A stretch of 64,000 nucleotides of DNA from Chionis minor (GCA_013398295.1 VZSF01003342.1:260718-324717), one strand, 5' to 3'. Positions 20,299-36,612 are shown, counted from the first letter of the stretch. Translations and numbers: made by a program. The notes: generated by a model from the letters alone, not told the origin.

Positions 20299-20832
20299 TA
20301 AGCTTTCTAGTGTTGAATTCAAATCTCTATTTAATTCCTGTATAACACGTATAGAAGCTTATAATAGTATTTAAGGTAAATTGATGTAAGGTTGCAGGTT
20401 TTGAATGAGATGGTAGCACAGTATTGCATTTAGAGTAATATGATGTGTAAGACAATTTTTAAGAAAATTAATCCTTTTTTCTATTTTATTTAGTTAAATC
20501 ATTAACAAGAAAACGGACCAGTTTAATAGCCCTGGATACCAAGTGTCTTACAAAATGTCTGGGGCTTACGCAAGTTTCTCCATGCTTATTTATCAGTGCA
20601 GTTTATTTTCTCTCGTTTGCTTTCTGGAGTGCCTCCTGTCAAATTAACCATTCATTCTGACGCATTTAACCTTTTTGATACAGTCAAAATACATCTAGAT
20701 ACGTGATAAGTACATTTGAATACTGGACCAGCATCACTAAACTATTTCATATAAATGATTAATAACCCATCTGATAGTGCAGAACCACTGAATAGCTTTA
20801 TGGTAAAAAAGTTATGAAGCTTTATATCTCAG

Positions 20833-20900
20833 TATAATATCCTTTCATATGGCTACTCACTGTCATTATAATATCCTTTCATATGGCTACTCACTGTCAT
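20833..20900 (+). repeat. Perfect 34-bp tandem duplication
   Basis: Copies at 20833-20866 and 20867-20900 are identical, each starting tataatatcc and ending cactgtcat. Perfect identity suggests a recent duplication or an assembly slip. Confidence 0.97.
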
Positions 20901-23900
20901 TTTCAAAGCTTTAAGATATTTGAGTCTGTTACCTTCTGTGACCATAATAAAATATATCTCTTTCTGGCACAATGGGGTGCCAAATGGACAAATCCAAGAT
21001 AGCACTTCGTGAGTTACAGTGGCTGCTGAAGCTATTATTATTGTGTTAACCCAGTGCTCTGTCCTGCACCATTGTACATGGTGGAGGCATACCACCTGAA
21101 CTGGAATAAGTCTGTGCTATACTTAGTACCAATGCTAGTTCATTTAGTATTAGCATGGGCATTTTTGAACAGTACTGCATGCTACAGTGTAGATATAAAC
21201 TAACATAAAAGTTTTTATAAGTGATTTCCTTGAGCTTGAATCTGAGGGTATAAATATGGATAAGATTCTAGTAATTCTCACCCTCAGATCCTTTTTTGTA
21301 CAGACTGTACCACACACTTTAGTCATATTTTCTTATTTGTTATCAGAAATGTCAATTGTTCTTTTTATTTTTTTTTCAGATTGTTTGTATTAGTATTTAT
21401 CTTACTCTTCAAAACCATGACATGGGTGTAGAACAAAGCCGAAGTTGTAGTTTAACCTTTAATTGTTCTGTGTAACAAAAAGGGTGATTATATGAAAGTT
21501 TCTTGGTCTGAATGTAGGATTTTGGTTGATTCTATTCTATCTTTGTACATAGGATAAGAAAAGGAATCTTCTTCAGGCACCTTTACACCACACAGGGCTA
21601 GTGCATTGTTCTGTCCTTCCATTGTTCTGCTGTTCCATTGTTCTATTGTCCCATTATTAACTGTTTCAAAACTTACTGCTGCCATAGGAGCAGCAAATTA
21701 TACTGATCTGGTCAAATTCCACCTATCAGTGAGATCATCCATAATGATTGCATATGACAGTAATGGCACAGGTTCTTTATCTGTCTTTTTGTAAATCAAG
21801 TAGTTTCTTGGTATAAACCTGGTCCTTCTGGGTTTGTTCTTTTTTCCTGCTAATTGTGTACAAGTCCATCTATCAGTTTCAGCCTTTTCCCTGCTTAGCA
21901 ACTAGTGACAGCCAAAGGATGTACGGGCAGTTTGGTAATAAAGTGTCTTAAGTTAAAGTTCAGTACTAGGAAACAAAATACTTTGGATTTCTTCATCACA
22001 AAATATTTATTGCAATCTTGATGGAGTGTCAAGTATCTATCTGTCATTCTGTATTTGTCTGTAAATTTAGTATAGTATTTTTATCAGTTTTAAGGATGCT
22101 GTCAACCTAAATCCATCATTTTTCTTAAAACATTCTAAATGCCTCAATTGGAAAGTGTGAAAAAGAAACTGTTAGCTAACTCTACAGATTTATTGTAACT
22201 AGCAATAATGTTTCAGATGATATTACTGCATGAATGACACTAAAAGAAAAATTTCTGACAAATACACAGTCTGAGATGTTGACTGAAGTCCCAGAAGAAT
22301 CAAAAGTAGGCACTCAGGAAAACTCTTATCCTTTCTCTTCTTATTTTGTGCTGCCACCCATATCAGATTAATTCTGATGATGTTACTGATTCTGATGCTA
22401 CCACTATCCCTGGTAGTAGTAAACCATGTTTTAAATTGTCCTATATACTTTTCCTGTGCTTGTACTTTTTTAATAGTTGTGAAGTTATGCACGTATTAAC
22501 TGAAGTTTTATCAAAATGGATTATAGCTCTGATAATTTTTAATTGGCATCTTCTCTGCAAAAAGCACTTTGGAAGTATAATTGGATTCTTCTAATTTAAA
22601 AACTATATGGCATTAAAATGACTGAGAAGTAATTTAAATATTTTCATTAGTGATTAATAGATTGATTAGCTGCTGAAGTCTGTTTTTAAAAATGTAATCA
22701 TAGGACTGTTCTTGTAGTAGTGGAGTATTCTCCATTTCTTATGCTAAAGCTACAACTGTTGTGCAGAAAATAATTCCTGATTCACTGAATAGTGGTAGCA
22801 AGAAGGAACGTGACTTTTGGTCGTGCCTAATTATTAAGGCATCTGTTTTGAGAATGAGATCTTTCCCTGCTACAAAATATCTTTATATTTTTTTAACAGT
22901 CAATAGTCAGTGGCTAAAATGCAGAAACAGCCTTGAAACAGAGACCAAAACCTGACTTTCCCACGTGAATTCCCTGATCAGCAACATTTTCTCTTTTGCT
23001 TCTTTTTGTCGTCACTCAATCTTTAACTATTTACTGCACAAAAAGTTATGTCAGTAGAAGAGATGGAGGATGTACCTTATCCAAACCTGTAGGCTGGTGG
23101 TTATTAGGACTGAGTATGACCTCAATGAAAATGGTGCATCTGTTTCTTCATTGTGTAACAGGATGGTATGACTGCTGCTGACTCTTCATTAGCGAAATCT
23201 TTCCTTTTCCCAATGGAAAGACCCCAACTGGGTTATTCTACAAGGTGACAAAAATATTGGTTTGAATTCCTATAGGGAAAATTTCAAAGCAGATTATCCC
23301 ACATTTGAGACATGAGCTCCAGTCATTAAGGTTCCACCATAAAAGAAAGGCTTTCTTCTCTGATAGAATATTTTAAAGGAAAAGTGTCCTCATTGAATTC
23401 TTGGAGGCACTTAATCCTGTAAACGTGTGCGTTAATCATGCTTCAGGAACTGCAAACTGACCAGGCAATAAGACAAAGAAATGCATATTCAGTCAGGAAT
23501 GAGCTAGTGCCAAGCAGTTTGGACTGGTCAAGCCTGAAACTCTTTTGAGTATAGTCAGGACCAGAATTTCTTACTCTTGCAGAAGTTGAAGGTGAAAAAT
23601 CAAAAGGAAATGTTTACAAATTTCAGGCACCTTCAGGAGAGACATACCAATTAAGCAAAGACATTGTGAGCATATTTCTTATGTATCTGCCTAAATTTCA
23701 AATAGATTTTAATCACAAAAGTGTGGGTTTTTTAATTAATCCTAATTCATATTCTTCACTAGATAATTCTTATCTACCATGGGTTTTGATATAGAGAAGA
23801 GTGATGGCTTATTAACACAGGACCAACACTCTTGTTATCGAAGTGATTCATAGCAAAAGAAGGCATTTTTAAAATCAAAAAAGTGACTGAAAATGGCTTT

Positions 23901-26900
23901 TTGTTCAAGACTTCATCTTTTTTGTCATGCCATAATGTGCCTTGCATTTCTGCCCTCTCATGTTTTCCCATGTATATGATTCTGCTGTTGCCAAGTGTTG
24001 ACCTACCAGTGACTTCATTGCTTATACCACAAATTAAAAGAACTGAGGTTAGAGGCTGCCACCAAACCACATTCAATTAGCAGTATCCCAAATGAAAGGC
24101 AGTTTAGGCATCCACGTGCTGTGGGAACACTCTGCACAAGATAGCCAGGTGCTAATGAGTGTCTTTCTGTTTGCTTTTGCTTTTCTCTGTGTATACACAA
24201 ACAAATACTTATTGACTGTGGTATAGTGCTATAAGCTGATTTTCTACAAAGTAATTGTCATTTATTAGCAAGTTTTAATTAAGTATATTAATGTTTGGTG
24301 AATTCTTTATTATAACATACATCTCTTCCAGTGTTTTGACAGCAATGTCAACTAGATTATGCCTTTCTAGAAACAATACATACAATACTGTATATGCCAG
24401 TAGGTGTGAATTTACAAGGAATTTTCTAGAAAATTGCCTGAAACCTAAAATAGAATTAATTTTGAGAACACTGTGTCCACAAGAATGGTAGTAGGGGAAT
24501 ACAATGTAATAAGGGAATTAGAGAACAAATCCTAAATAAAACTTCACTGTGGAAGTAGGGCCATTAACAAATATGGGGCTGCTGTGTCTGTTGTCCTGTG
24601 TGTGAAGGTCTGTGGACCTGAGCTGCATTACTGCTGCCCAACATAGAAATTATAAAAATAATTTTTCCTTTTTAGGTCCTTAAGTACTACAGGGATGGTT
24701 TATGTAGAAAATTTTGTAGTGCATGTATAACTGTGTGATGATTAGATTTTTATGCTAAGTATAACTTCTAGGCTAATAATTACATCAAGATATGCCAAGT
24801 TTTAACATATTTTTAAATGCCGTTAAAAATATGGGATCTCCTAATGCTGTTGCAGACACCTTAATAATGTATATTTTACTTTAAGCAGTATTCAGTGCAA
24901 AAAAGCAGAGGTGCTGTGTCCTGAACTTCATTTCCTACCATTCTTACTTCTCACAGGAGTAGAACCAAGCTGGATCAATCAAGCGGGCAGCTCTGGTGCC
25001 TTTTAGCGAGGCAGAGCATCGTGTCACCAATTTTACACAGGTTACCTAAGCAAGTTATACATCTATGTGTACATACTATATAATCACATTTTAACGGATA
25101 TTGACTGGCCTGCATGCTCTCAGCTATGATCCTGTCCCATTCATTGCAATAAAGTACAAACATGCACAGCTGCTCTCTGCTGAGTCATGGGACTCGCATC
25201 ACAGCATGGTCAGGCGAGATCGGCAGCCCTAATATTTCTGCGGTTCAGATGCTATACTTCCCATGATATTTTAATAGTATTTTGCAGTGCATGCTATCTA
25301 CATTGCCCAGCCTTGACGATAAAGTTTTCAGGATTCTATTTTTGAAAGGTTTTCTTTCCTTTTGAAGGAAGACAGAGTATGTAGCACGCAAGCTATGTTT
25401 GCATCAGAAGCTTATATAAGTCCATCCGTAAAATTTTATTGATAATGAATAGCTGCTAGCTATTTTGGAAAACTTTCATCCTCTTGTATTTTAGCTTATA
25501 ATGGAGGTAACTTGCAAACTCATGATGGTCGCGGTTTTATTTTTTACATTTTTTTTTTCCTAGGAATGCTTTTCTTCAGTACTTCTTCAAGCATTTAGTT
25601 ATTTTGGAAATAAATATGCAGTACTTGAAGCACCATTAAGCATGAAATTAATTTAATTTCCACAGTCTAAGCATGTGACTATCATTTGGTTAAAAAAGCT
25701 CGTACAAAGCTGGTATTTGGCTGGTCAAACATTCAGAGATCAGTTCTGCTCTTACTTATGCCCACACTTAAAAGTGTAGAGGTGCAAAGAGAAAACTGAT
25801 AGCAAGATCTGGCCCAATTCAGTCTTACCATAGCTCTTTAATTTATGCTCATGAATTGACTACCTCCCCAAACATCTAAAATTGTCAGCCCTGAGAAACT
25901 TAAACTTATTCTTATTTTATCAGTGACAAATAAAATTCAGCAGTCTAGTAAATACGCCACTGATTTTTGACCAAAAGGTTCTCAGCTTCAGTATTATCTA
26001 TGTCTCACCTATTCAACATTGCTGGTGCTGCTTTCAGTTTGGTAAATCAGTGGAGTTAAAATATACTTGTTACATAGCTTTTTGGTTTATATTTTGCAAG
26101 GAATAATTTATCCAATAAGTCATATTTTGATTTAAAAATATTCATTATTCAAAATCCTTTGATACTCTGAAGAATTTAGGCTTTGGATTGTTTGTGAATT
26201 GGTCACATGGTATCAGCATATTGTGATTCACAGTGGATGGTATTAAGTTGTTAATATTAGAGTTAATTGGAGTTCGTTGAATTATCTTTACAACCAGCAG
26301 TCCCTTGCTCTGTTTCAGAAATATCTTTTCTCTATTACTTGTGTGAATTAAAGAGCCTTTTAAAATACCTTCCAGTGGGAGTGCTTTTGCAAATATTTCC
26401 ACTGCTACTTACAATGCTTTTGCTTTCATCCAACATTCTTGCAAATATTTTAATTTATTAAATGCTCATAAATACATGAATCAAAGGAATTATGAATAGC
26501 AATAAAGTACAGAGTGGAGTATAATTTAGGAATCTTGTTTTTTTGCAGTATTTTCAAACAATAATCATCACAGAATTGTTTTGCTTTGATTTACAATGTT
26601 TTGGTTTTTTGAACTGATTGTTATTATACCTGACTGTATAAGCACTAGAAAGAGTGACATCCAGATTCCACTTAATTATACCAGTGGAACTACAACGATA
26701 TTTGGTCAATTTTATAGGTGAAACAGCTGTACTGAAAAAGACTGGAGGAGTTTGGAAATAATGTTGCCATTTATGGCACCGAATGTCTCATTTTCATGCT
26801 GACAACCACACAGCACTGAGAAAATAAAAACAATATAATTTCCGTTATTGAACATCTTCACAGGTATTTGGGCAGAAAGGAAATTAAAATCAAAACCAAA

Positions 26901-27358
26901 ATGGTGGTTTCTCTTGGCGCCATCTTTCTGCTTATGTCTGTTCTACTCTTTGCTCCTTCAGTCCCTTAAATTACCATTTCAACAGCTATTAGTGTCGTCC
27001 TGGCCAACAATGAAATTTCAGGCTTTCTTAAAAATGTTAAACTAAGAGCTGCACAGCTACTCTCAGATAATCACCTTGAAAACCAAGAAAGAAAGGTTAG
27101 AAGCTCAAAGTGGCCTGGCTGTAAGTGAAGCAGAATTGTATGAATCTATGAGATGTTGTTGAGGTTCAGAAAGTAATTATGTCAAAAACTTCCTCACCTA
27201 ATCTTGGCTGCTGCTTTTTGCAATGCTGCTCTGTTAGGCAAGCTGCTTTCCACTTTCAGTTTCTATCTTGAAAGCTAAACTAAAATCTGTATCTCATACT
27301 CTACTGTATTGCTGACTAAAGCATGACTGGCAAGGCTGTTGGTAGATGTGATGTAGAA

Positions 27359-27374
27359 GATATATATATATATC
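27359..27374 (+). repeat. Short (TA)n run
   Basis: A run of about seven TA units in intron 16. Confidence 0.85.
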
Positions 27375-30300
27375 TATGATGATCAATATATTGCTATTTA
27401 GAACCATGTAAGTACTTTTGTCCCTTTACTGTCTTCTGTGAAAAGGAGATGGAATATGTACAGTCTGAGGCTTTGAAAAGTAGATTTCTCTGAGAATAAT
27501 TTCCTTGGCACACTAGTCAGAAAAAAACCACACTTAGCATCATAACTCTTGGAGTGCCTAATACTTAAGCATGATAAATCTCATAATCTAGGTGACTGAA
27601 TACTTCTGAAACCTAGAACCGTGGTATAAAAAAGGCTTAAAAAGGACTTAGTATTTTATCAAAGATAACGTTTGGGTTTGATGATTATCTTCTTTGTACA
27701 GGTTCTTTTTTTTTAAAAAGCTGTATACTTGTTAAGTATATAGCAGTGCCTAAATCCAGTTTTTGTAATGCTGGTGAGCAGACAAGGATTTAGCCAGTAG
27801 AATGGTAAATTTGAGATCTGCTAAGGTAAAGAACTGGGACATATGCTACATACTTAACATATCAGGATCTGCAATTAGGGGTAGTCTAGCTATCCAGCTG
27901 GATTCCATATGTGTGAACACTGGCAAGTCACAGTAAGTGGTAGGAAAAAACTTTGTATGTATTAAAGCATATAGAAAAAACATAATCAGCATTAACATGG
28001 TCCATTCCCAGGTGATTTTGTGTTGAATACATAGAAATCAGTAAAACATCCCTGGGGCAGTTGCTTTATATCAGAGCAGAAATTTGCTGTGGAAATATGT
28101 GATTGTCACTGAGAAGTTTTCCTAGCATACTGAACTAATTGATTTGGTAAAAACTTAAGAAGTTGTATCATAAAAACGTCTTAGTTGTTGGTAATGTGTA
28201 CTAAATTTTATAAATATTGCATAGAATGCCATATAATAAATTCAATATTAAAAATAACAGACACAAACAAAAGAAGTAATTATTTCTGTTGAAAATTTTT
28301 AATTTTTTCTTCCCCAAATGATAATGACATATTACAGATTGAATTTACTGAATAATTTTTATAATGTGCTTCTTTGTATACTGATCGGGCCGGGGCTAAA
28401 TTCAGGTATATTAGAACAGCATGCTAAGGAAATGTTACACGAACAACAGAAGAGTAACTGAATCCTCAGTGGGATATAAGGCATTTAATTGTTGTGTTTC
28501 AGGTATCAGCCGCTGTTGATTCAATTTAGGATTTTTCTGTTTAGCTTAATTCCTGTGATTATTATTACATCTCTTTAAAAGAAGCATACCAGATCTTCAG
28601 AGAAGAGACTTGTAAGATACAACTCACCATACATACCGCCCCACATAAATAAAGATGGCTTTCTGATGTTCCTGATAATTCACTGTTGTAGTGATAATTT
28701 TCTGCCTTTTCTACCTGATCTTTTTGATCTCTACCTATAGTGGATATCCTTAATCTTCCATCTTGAGTTAACTGTTAGTCTCATGCCATTTCAGTAATAG
28801 GAATTCATTACCTCTTCTTAAAATGAATGTGTGCTGATTAAACTAGCTGCGTAATATCTGAGTTACTGAACTCTTCATTTTCCTGTAAAAGAATGGACAG
28901 TAGGTCTTTCAAACTTACGGTTTAACAAGTTCATAATTTTTGTTTGCTCTGCTACTACTACAGCATTCTGCTAGAAATGCTGTCCAGATTGGAATGATGC
29001 AAGCAACATTTTAAGAAAACTCTACATAATACGAACAGATACTCACTTCTCAGTTTAAAAATTATTTACCGTATTGTATTGATAAATATTAATTTCTAAC
29101 ACCACATACAAATTTCTTTGGAATGTACCTTGTGTTTATTGTATTTCTGGCATTTTCTCAAACTAATTGACTTCCACTAATGTTTAAATGCTGTAGTCAC
29201 TACTTGAGGACTACAGTATTTATCCCCTAGTTTCCAGTTTCTCCGTTTTAGAGGCAGTATTCCACAATGACCAAACTGCCATGCATTACCTATCATTTGA
29301 ATGTATTGCAATAGGAAATTTATTAGTAATAATCTGCAGAAAAGTGTGCATCCATGTCTTTGTACATTGGGCCTAGCCGCACAGATGCTAAAGCTCATGC
29401 ACAAATATAAGACATGAATATGTAAGCTGGGATTTGCAAAGAAACATAAAGGAAATGGGTGTGCAGATATTGCTGAAATTACCTGCATAATATACCTGGC
29501 AATAAACATGTCCATTTGTTTGGTCTTCCTCTAAAATGCGGGCTATAGTGTACCGTGGTACGCAAAAATCAAAGTTAAGCCTATGTCAAAATCACAGCAT
29601 GATGTATTGTGAGTGTGATTTGATAAAATCAGAGTTGAGGAGAAAGGAATTAATCTTCTTTTTGTTTGAAGAACATACTTAATATTATCTGCAGTGTAAA
29701 ATTCTATTAAAGTCTTATGGTACTTTCTGTATTCACATGCTAATATTGTTTACATTTCCTTTACAAAAAACTGTATAGAATTTTGAGCTTCTGAAACATG
29801 TTTTAAAGGAATAATGCCTCTAACTTAAGTTTTATGTGTCAGCAAAGATATATCTTTACTGTTACCATGGACCACCTCTCTGTCTAACATTAATTCCCTA
29901 TAGACTGTATTCTAAATCTGCTTACATCATTCCTTTTTTAAAATTAGCTACTTATCAATGCAGCCATTTTACTGATGTTATACTCCACATAGTGATAACA
30001 TTAGAAGAGTCATAGAATGCCATGATCAAACTACTTTTACTTATTACAGTACTCACATTTGTCTGTTGCCAATATCATGTGGTAGTGTGAAAGAATTATT
30101 TTGAAGATTTGGATTATATTATCAGTATCATTCATTGGTGCAGGATTGGTTTATGATAGCATTGATTTAAAAGCATTTGTTTTCACTTCAGTCTTCCCAA
30201 AATAATGATTTTTGGGGGCTTTTTTGGTGATTGGACATGTATGGGTACTGTACCAAAGTAATAAGTAGTTTCAAAATGCACAAGAAATTCAGAAAATGCA

Positions 30301-30935
30301 TTGGCAAGTGAGAATGCAAAATATCAGCTACTGCTCTTAAAGTAATGTGCTGCTCTTTTGGAAATAAAGAGAATTAAACTATCCTATACAACTCATAACA
30401 TGTGTTTTCATGTCAATGATAAAGAAAAGTTTATATTCAAACTTTTTAGATTTTACAGACTTGATAGAAGAACATGTACTTGAGACATGAAAATACATCT
30501 GTGCAGCTTGCTGTTGGTTTGGTCATGACGTTGGAAAATAATTTATATTAACGCATGCTATCTGAAGTGTAATCCAAAATGCAGCCACAATTGGAATAAT
30601 TAAACAGTACAAAGTGTGGAAGGCACCCATTCCTAACTTACTGAAATTTTGTTTCAGAATTCTTTTGTGTGGCTCGGAATAGTAGTCTAACAATTTCAGC
30701 AATTCCTTGTATGAAAATATCAAAATATTTTCAATAGGGAAAATGCACATGATGTAGTTTCTAATCTTGTGACCTCACCTGTAGTAGAGCAATTTGGCAT
30801 TATAGATTGTAGATATGAAATTATTTTAATGTCAGAGCACGGAATACATGCAAAATATTTTGGTATGCATTTCAAACATTTTATTAAAAATAAATAAAAT
30901 TGAAATAAAATAATTATGTGGGGTTTCATTCACAG

Positions 30936-31056
30936 AAATTAAATGCATCCAGTTCATCAGAAGGCAGCACAGTTGATATCGGACTACCTCCAGAAGGAGA
31001 ACAGCCAGAAGCAGAACCTGAAGAAGCTCTGGAGCCAGAGGCTTGTTTTACAGAAG
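30936..31056 (+). CDS. SCN2A: SCN2A exon 17: acidic end of the II-III linker
   Basis: A 121-nt exon after attcacag, ending before gtaagc. It encodes [16 protein letters not shown] and then a Glu/Pro-rich stretch ending EPEACFTEG, the acidic C-terminal part of the cytoplasmic II-III linker. It starts in phase 0 and ends with one base of the next codon (G|GC, Gly). From memory, the mammalian residue at that junction is Asp, so this is a lineage difference in a junction codon. Confidence 0.94.
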
Positions 31057-32556
<1,500 letters not shown>

Positions 32557-32730
32557 GCATTTGAAGATATATACATAGAGCAACGTAAAACTATCAAGAC
32601 CATGCTGGAATATGCTGATAAAGTTTTTACTTATATCTTCATCCTGGAAATGCTTTTAAAATGGGTGGCTTATGGCTTTCAAACCTATTTCACTAATGCG
32701 TGGTGCTGGCTGGACTTCCTGATTGTTGAT
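32557..32730 (+). CDS. SCN2A: SCN2A exon 19: domain III S2 and S3
   Basis: A 174-nt, phase-0 exon between ttcacag and gtacgt. It encodes [21 protein letters not shown]2 ([19 protein letters not shown], with the charge-transfer glutamate) and S3 ([11 protein letters not shown]). Confidence 0.96.
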
Positions 32731-34844
32731 GTACGTATTCTTTTTTTATGCCCTGTTCAACAGCCTCCAAGAATCAGAATATTATGTTTTAAGGATAAAC
32801 TTTCTGTTCTATTCAATGGAAACTCTATTTTAAAACTGTTGCTGTGGCATGGTTTATAATTCTGTTCAGAAAAGAAAAAAAATTAGATATACTTATTACT
32901 CTAGAGATGTTTTGTTGATATTCTCTAGTTTTATGAAGTTGTAATACTTTATTGAACTTATGCTTTTTACTATTTTATTTTCCATGGTGTGGAAAGGATG
33001 CTGTTCATCCTCTTCAGTTTTTGCTGTATATGGAATTTAAATATTTCAGAGTAATTTCTTTAAAGGTTTCTAACATTCTAATCAATTACTTCCAGTGTCC
33101 TGTTCCATTTTACTCTTCAGTACTCTTGCACTTTTCACTGCATCACATGGGCAAACTTAAAGAGATGCTTGGAGAACTGTAGATGAGTCATCCTAAAATG
33201 GGTTCTCAAATGATTTTCAAAAGGCTGCACCACCAAGGAGCAGATACACATTGTCTGAAGGAGACTTAGTGAGAAGTGCATTGTAATTTCAAGACTACAT
33301 GCTCAACAATGTACTCTCAGGACTGGGTTACTGGGTAGCACAAATGGAATTCTACAGTTCTTTTATCATATAGCAGACATCCATTTCCCTTCCGTCCCCA
33401 ATAGCCTGACTACCTCTGTCTGTGCTAATAGTGCATCTCTCAGTTCCACATATGAAATTCACATGGAATGCAAGGTAAGAATGTGTCTCGTTTGCTCATT
33501 CAGAAAAGCAGTAGAATTCTATAGAAATCACTATGTATCTCCCTAAAACTACAGTGATATGGTAGACCATGAAGTCTTTACTATACAGAGCCTGGAAAAC
33601 ATTTTAACTTTTAAATCCATACCAGCATTGCAGATCCTTTGATAAAACATGGCTATATGCACACTTAGAATTCTGTGGTTGAGTCTGTACCCTTGTTGGC
33701 TGTACACTTATTGGCTCAATCTACAGATATGTAAATTGCCACGACCAGTACAGCTTTAGAGAGACACTGTGGACAAAAATTTACATTGTCATTATATGTT
33801 TATTGTATTTATGAAAAAATATTTAATTCTTATTTGTAAATCTGTGGTTTGGTTGCTTCTGTGTAAGAATTAATAATTCTTATTAATTTTTCATGTCAAC
33901 CTTACCCAGGTGCAATTCTTTTCATAGAAAAAATTAATCTCTGAACCATTTTTTAAAATCTTTATTCAGAGGTTCGAGATAGGGAATCGAAAAGATTAAT
34001 TTGGGAATGAAAGAATTAAGAAAAAACAGTAAAGATGGAAGGGAAGGGCATTAAATGGAGGGAAATAGAAGATGGTTTGGGGTTTTTTTTCATTACTAGG
34101 GCCACTTCTTCCCAGTGGTTTACTATAAATACATTTCTAAGGATTATTGATGAAAGATAATTGTATTATTTATTTTACAGCTATTCTAGTTTATTTACTC
34201 ATCTGCCTGCAGACCAGACCAGCGTTATGCAAGCCAGAATTGATGAAGTGGTTAAAGGAGTCACAGGGAATGTAATGAAGTGTGGATATGCCTAACAATG
34301 AAGCTTCTACCATTGTCTAACAAACAGTTGGTTATCAGTCTTGATTAGTCTGGTTAAATCTGAACAGCACTGGTAGCTGTGGCTGTTGAATAAGATTTTC
34401 TGGACACTAGAAAGTTACATTTGACCAAAGGCCAGGTGTGGATGTGGTTTTTGAGAGCTTTTACATTCTCATCAAGTTCTGAAGATATTTTGGGAAGTCC
34501 TGACCTAAATTGACCATTCCAATTCACCCAACTTTTGGGAGTTTTCTTTTTCCATGTGACTTCATTTTTCTTTAAATGCCACCAAATGTTGACTGGTTTA
34601 TGTGAATTTAGAAGGCATTTTTGTACCATTCTACCAACATGATTTCATCAACAGGTACCTAGAATATACTTTTATTCTACTTTGTCTGATTTGAAAGATC
34701 TTTCTGCATTATAGAGGGATACCTGGAGAAAGAGGTCCAGCCTTGAATCTTCTTGAGACGTTCAGGGCACACATCATTCCCACCATATGTATCAAAAGGA
34801 TATACAAGATGAATGAGCAATATTGCCTTTCTGTTTTTGTGTAG
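32731..34844 (+). other. Intron 19, nothing firmly recognised
   Basis: An AT-rich intron of 2.1 kb, donor gtacgt, acceptor tttgtgtag. No repeat family was recognised. Confidence 0.7.
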
Positions 34845-34988
<144 letters not shown>

Positions 34989-34996
34989 TGAAATAA

Positions 34997-35023
34997 TGCA
35001 TGCATACACAGAAACAATGCATG
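34997..35023 (+). promoter_or_regulatory. Pair of Rbfox (TGCATG) splicing motifs
   Basis: TGCATG occurs at 34997-35002 and again at 35018-35023, just 30 and 51 nt after the end of exon 20. Rbfox binding downstream of an exon normally promotes its inclusion. The homologous exon of SCN8A (18A) is a known Rbfox target. The motif match is seen in the sequence; the function is inferred. Confidence 0.6.
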
Positions 35024-36104
35024 CAGAATAATCAACAACAAATCCATGCAGAAATGCTACACTATCATCCTTTATATTTTACATTTATCACAAACATATA
35101 AGCAAAAGGCTTCATTTGCTTATATGAATTCATGTGTTATTGCACACGTTGTTACACTTATTTAGGCTCCTTGGCCTTTCACCCTATTTCATACTTTCCT
35201 GGAGTGCCCAAGGATTTATTAACTGCATGGATGTATGCAATGTTGCTACAAAACTGAATTTACCTCATACAAATAAATCCTGCTATAGTCAGAACAGTTT
35301 TTAAAAGACAATACTTTCTCATAAAAGTGTGTGCACATATGCACATCTATTTCATACAAATATAGAATATCATGCGTAGTCTATCAAATATCTTTTAACC
35401 TACTATTCTGTAAATATTAATTGGGAATTTCTGTTACAATTTAAAAGTTTTATAATGAATTCCTATGTTAGTAAGTAAATTGGCAGTGTTAAAACACCTT
35501 CCGTCTTTTAGATTAGAACTGCATTCTATTTAAGACAACTTTTCTGGTGTATCAAAGAGGGAGCTGGTTTTATGATTTCTGTCCTAAACTGATTTCTTAC
35601 TGCTTTCCATATTGATGTTAAAATGTTGTTTATAATCTGTAGAGCACTAAGCAGCTTGAAAACATATCAGCAGACATTTGCTGACATAGTTGGGTAGCTA
35701 TGGAGAAGGTACTGTCCCCAGCTGTTTGCTGTATCAGTTACCGCAGCTGAGACCCTCGGCTGCCCAACAGGGCTCTCAGTCTATTCGAGTGCAAAGTCAA
35801 ATTGATTAGTTTAGGTCACTTTAGTGCACTGAAATGGACGAAGACCTTACGGAGTCTGCTATGACCTGAAAGCTCTAGAAATGTTTCTCATAGGGGCAGT
35901 AGTCAGCAGCTGGGGATGGTAGATATTGTAGCTCCAGCCACAAGAAGATGTCTGACTTAACACCTTCAGGGTCCATCTGTCTGCCTTGGACATGTTGCCA
36001 TAGATCTAATCAGCAGATGCACCTGAGCAGAAACCCTATTGCTGTAATTAAACGAGATCCTTCTGTGGGCTCCCTACCACAATCACTGCTCTTTGGCACT
36101 GCAG

Positions 36105-36146
36105 GCTATAAGCTGATTAGCAAATTTAGAAGTCAGCTACAAATCG
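36105..36146 (+). other. Candidate cryptic or poison exon (speculative)
   Basis: An acceptor-like tract (ctctttggcactgcag, ending at 36104) and a good donor (atcg|gtgagc at 36147) bound 42 nt. Read in the frame set by exon 20 (phase 0), the fourth codon is TGA (36114-36116), so inclusion would truncate the channel after domain III S4. The surrounding 35640-36170 is less AT-rich than the rest of the intron. No homology to known poison exons was shown, and such pairs arise by chance. Confidence 0.2.
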
Positions 36147-36557
36147 GTGAGCTTCTGAAGAAATTGTGATGCTCTATGTGTGTGGAAAGTAGAAGACTTC
36201 AACCAAAAAGGAAACAGGCTTTGATGAAAGGTTATAAATTCAAATAGAAAATACTGCTGCCTTGCCTCCAACAAATTTCTAGAACTTTGCTGAAGCAAAT
36301 TTGAAAATTTGGGATGCATATCAGATATAAGGCCCATCTAAAACTTCAGTAGTATCTCACTAAAAAAACTATTAGCTCTTAGGTTTTTATGAGAATGATT
36401 AGCAAAAAAATTGAATACAAATATTACAGATTTTATATGCACAGTAAATTGCTTAAGTGGAAATTTAATGTGGCAAGGAAAAAACAGTCACTTTGTCACA
36501 AAGGTGACAAAGGTTTATGGGGCATTTTCAATCCCATAACTTCTATGTTGTGGAAAA

Positions 36558-36612
36558 TTTACCTAAATTTTTTTACCTAATAATTTACCTAAATTTACCT
36601 AAAATTTACCTA
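36558..36612 (+). repeat. Five-copy TTTACCTA cluster
   Basis: TTTACCTA recurs five times at irregular 10-14 nt spacing (36558, 36572, 36584, 36594, 36605), giving a short imperfect tandem repeat in intron 20. Confidence 0.9.
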
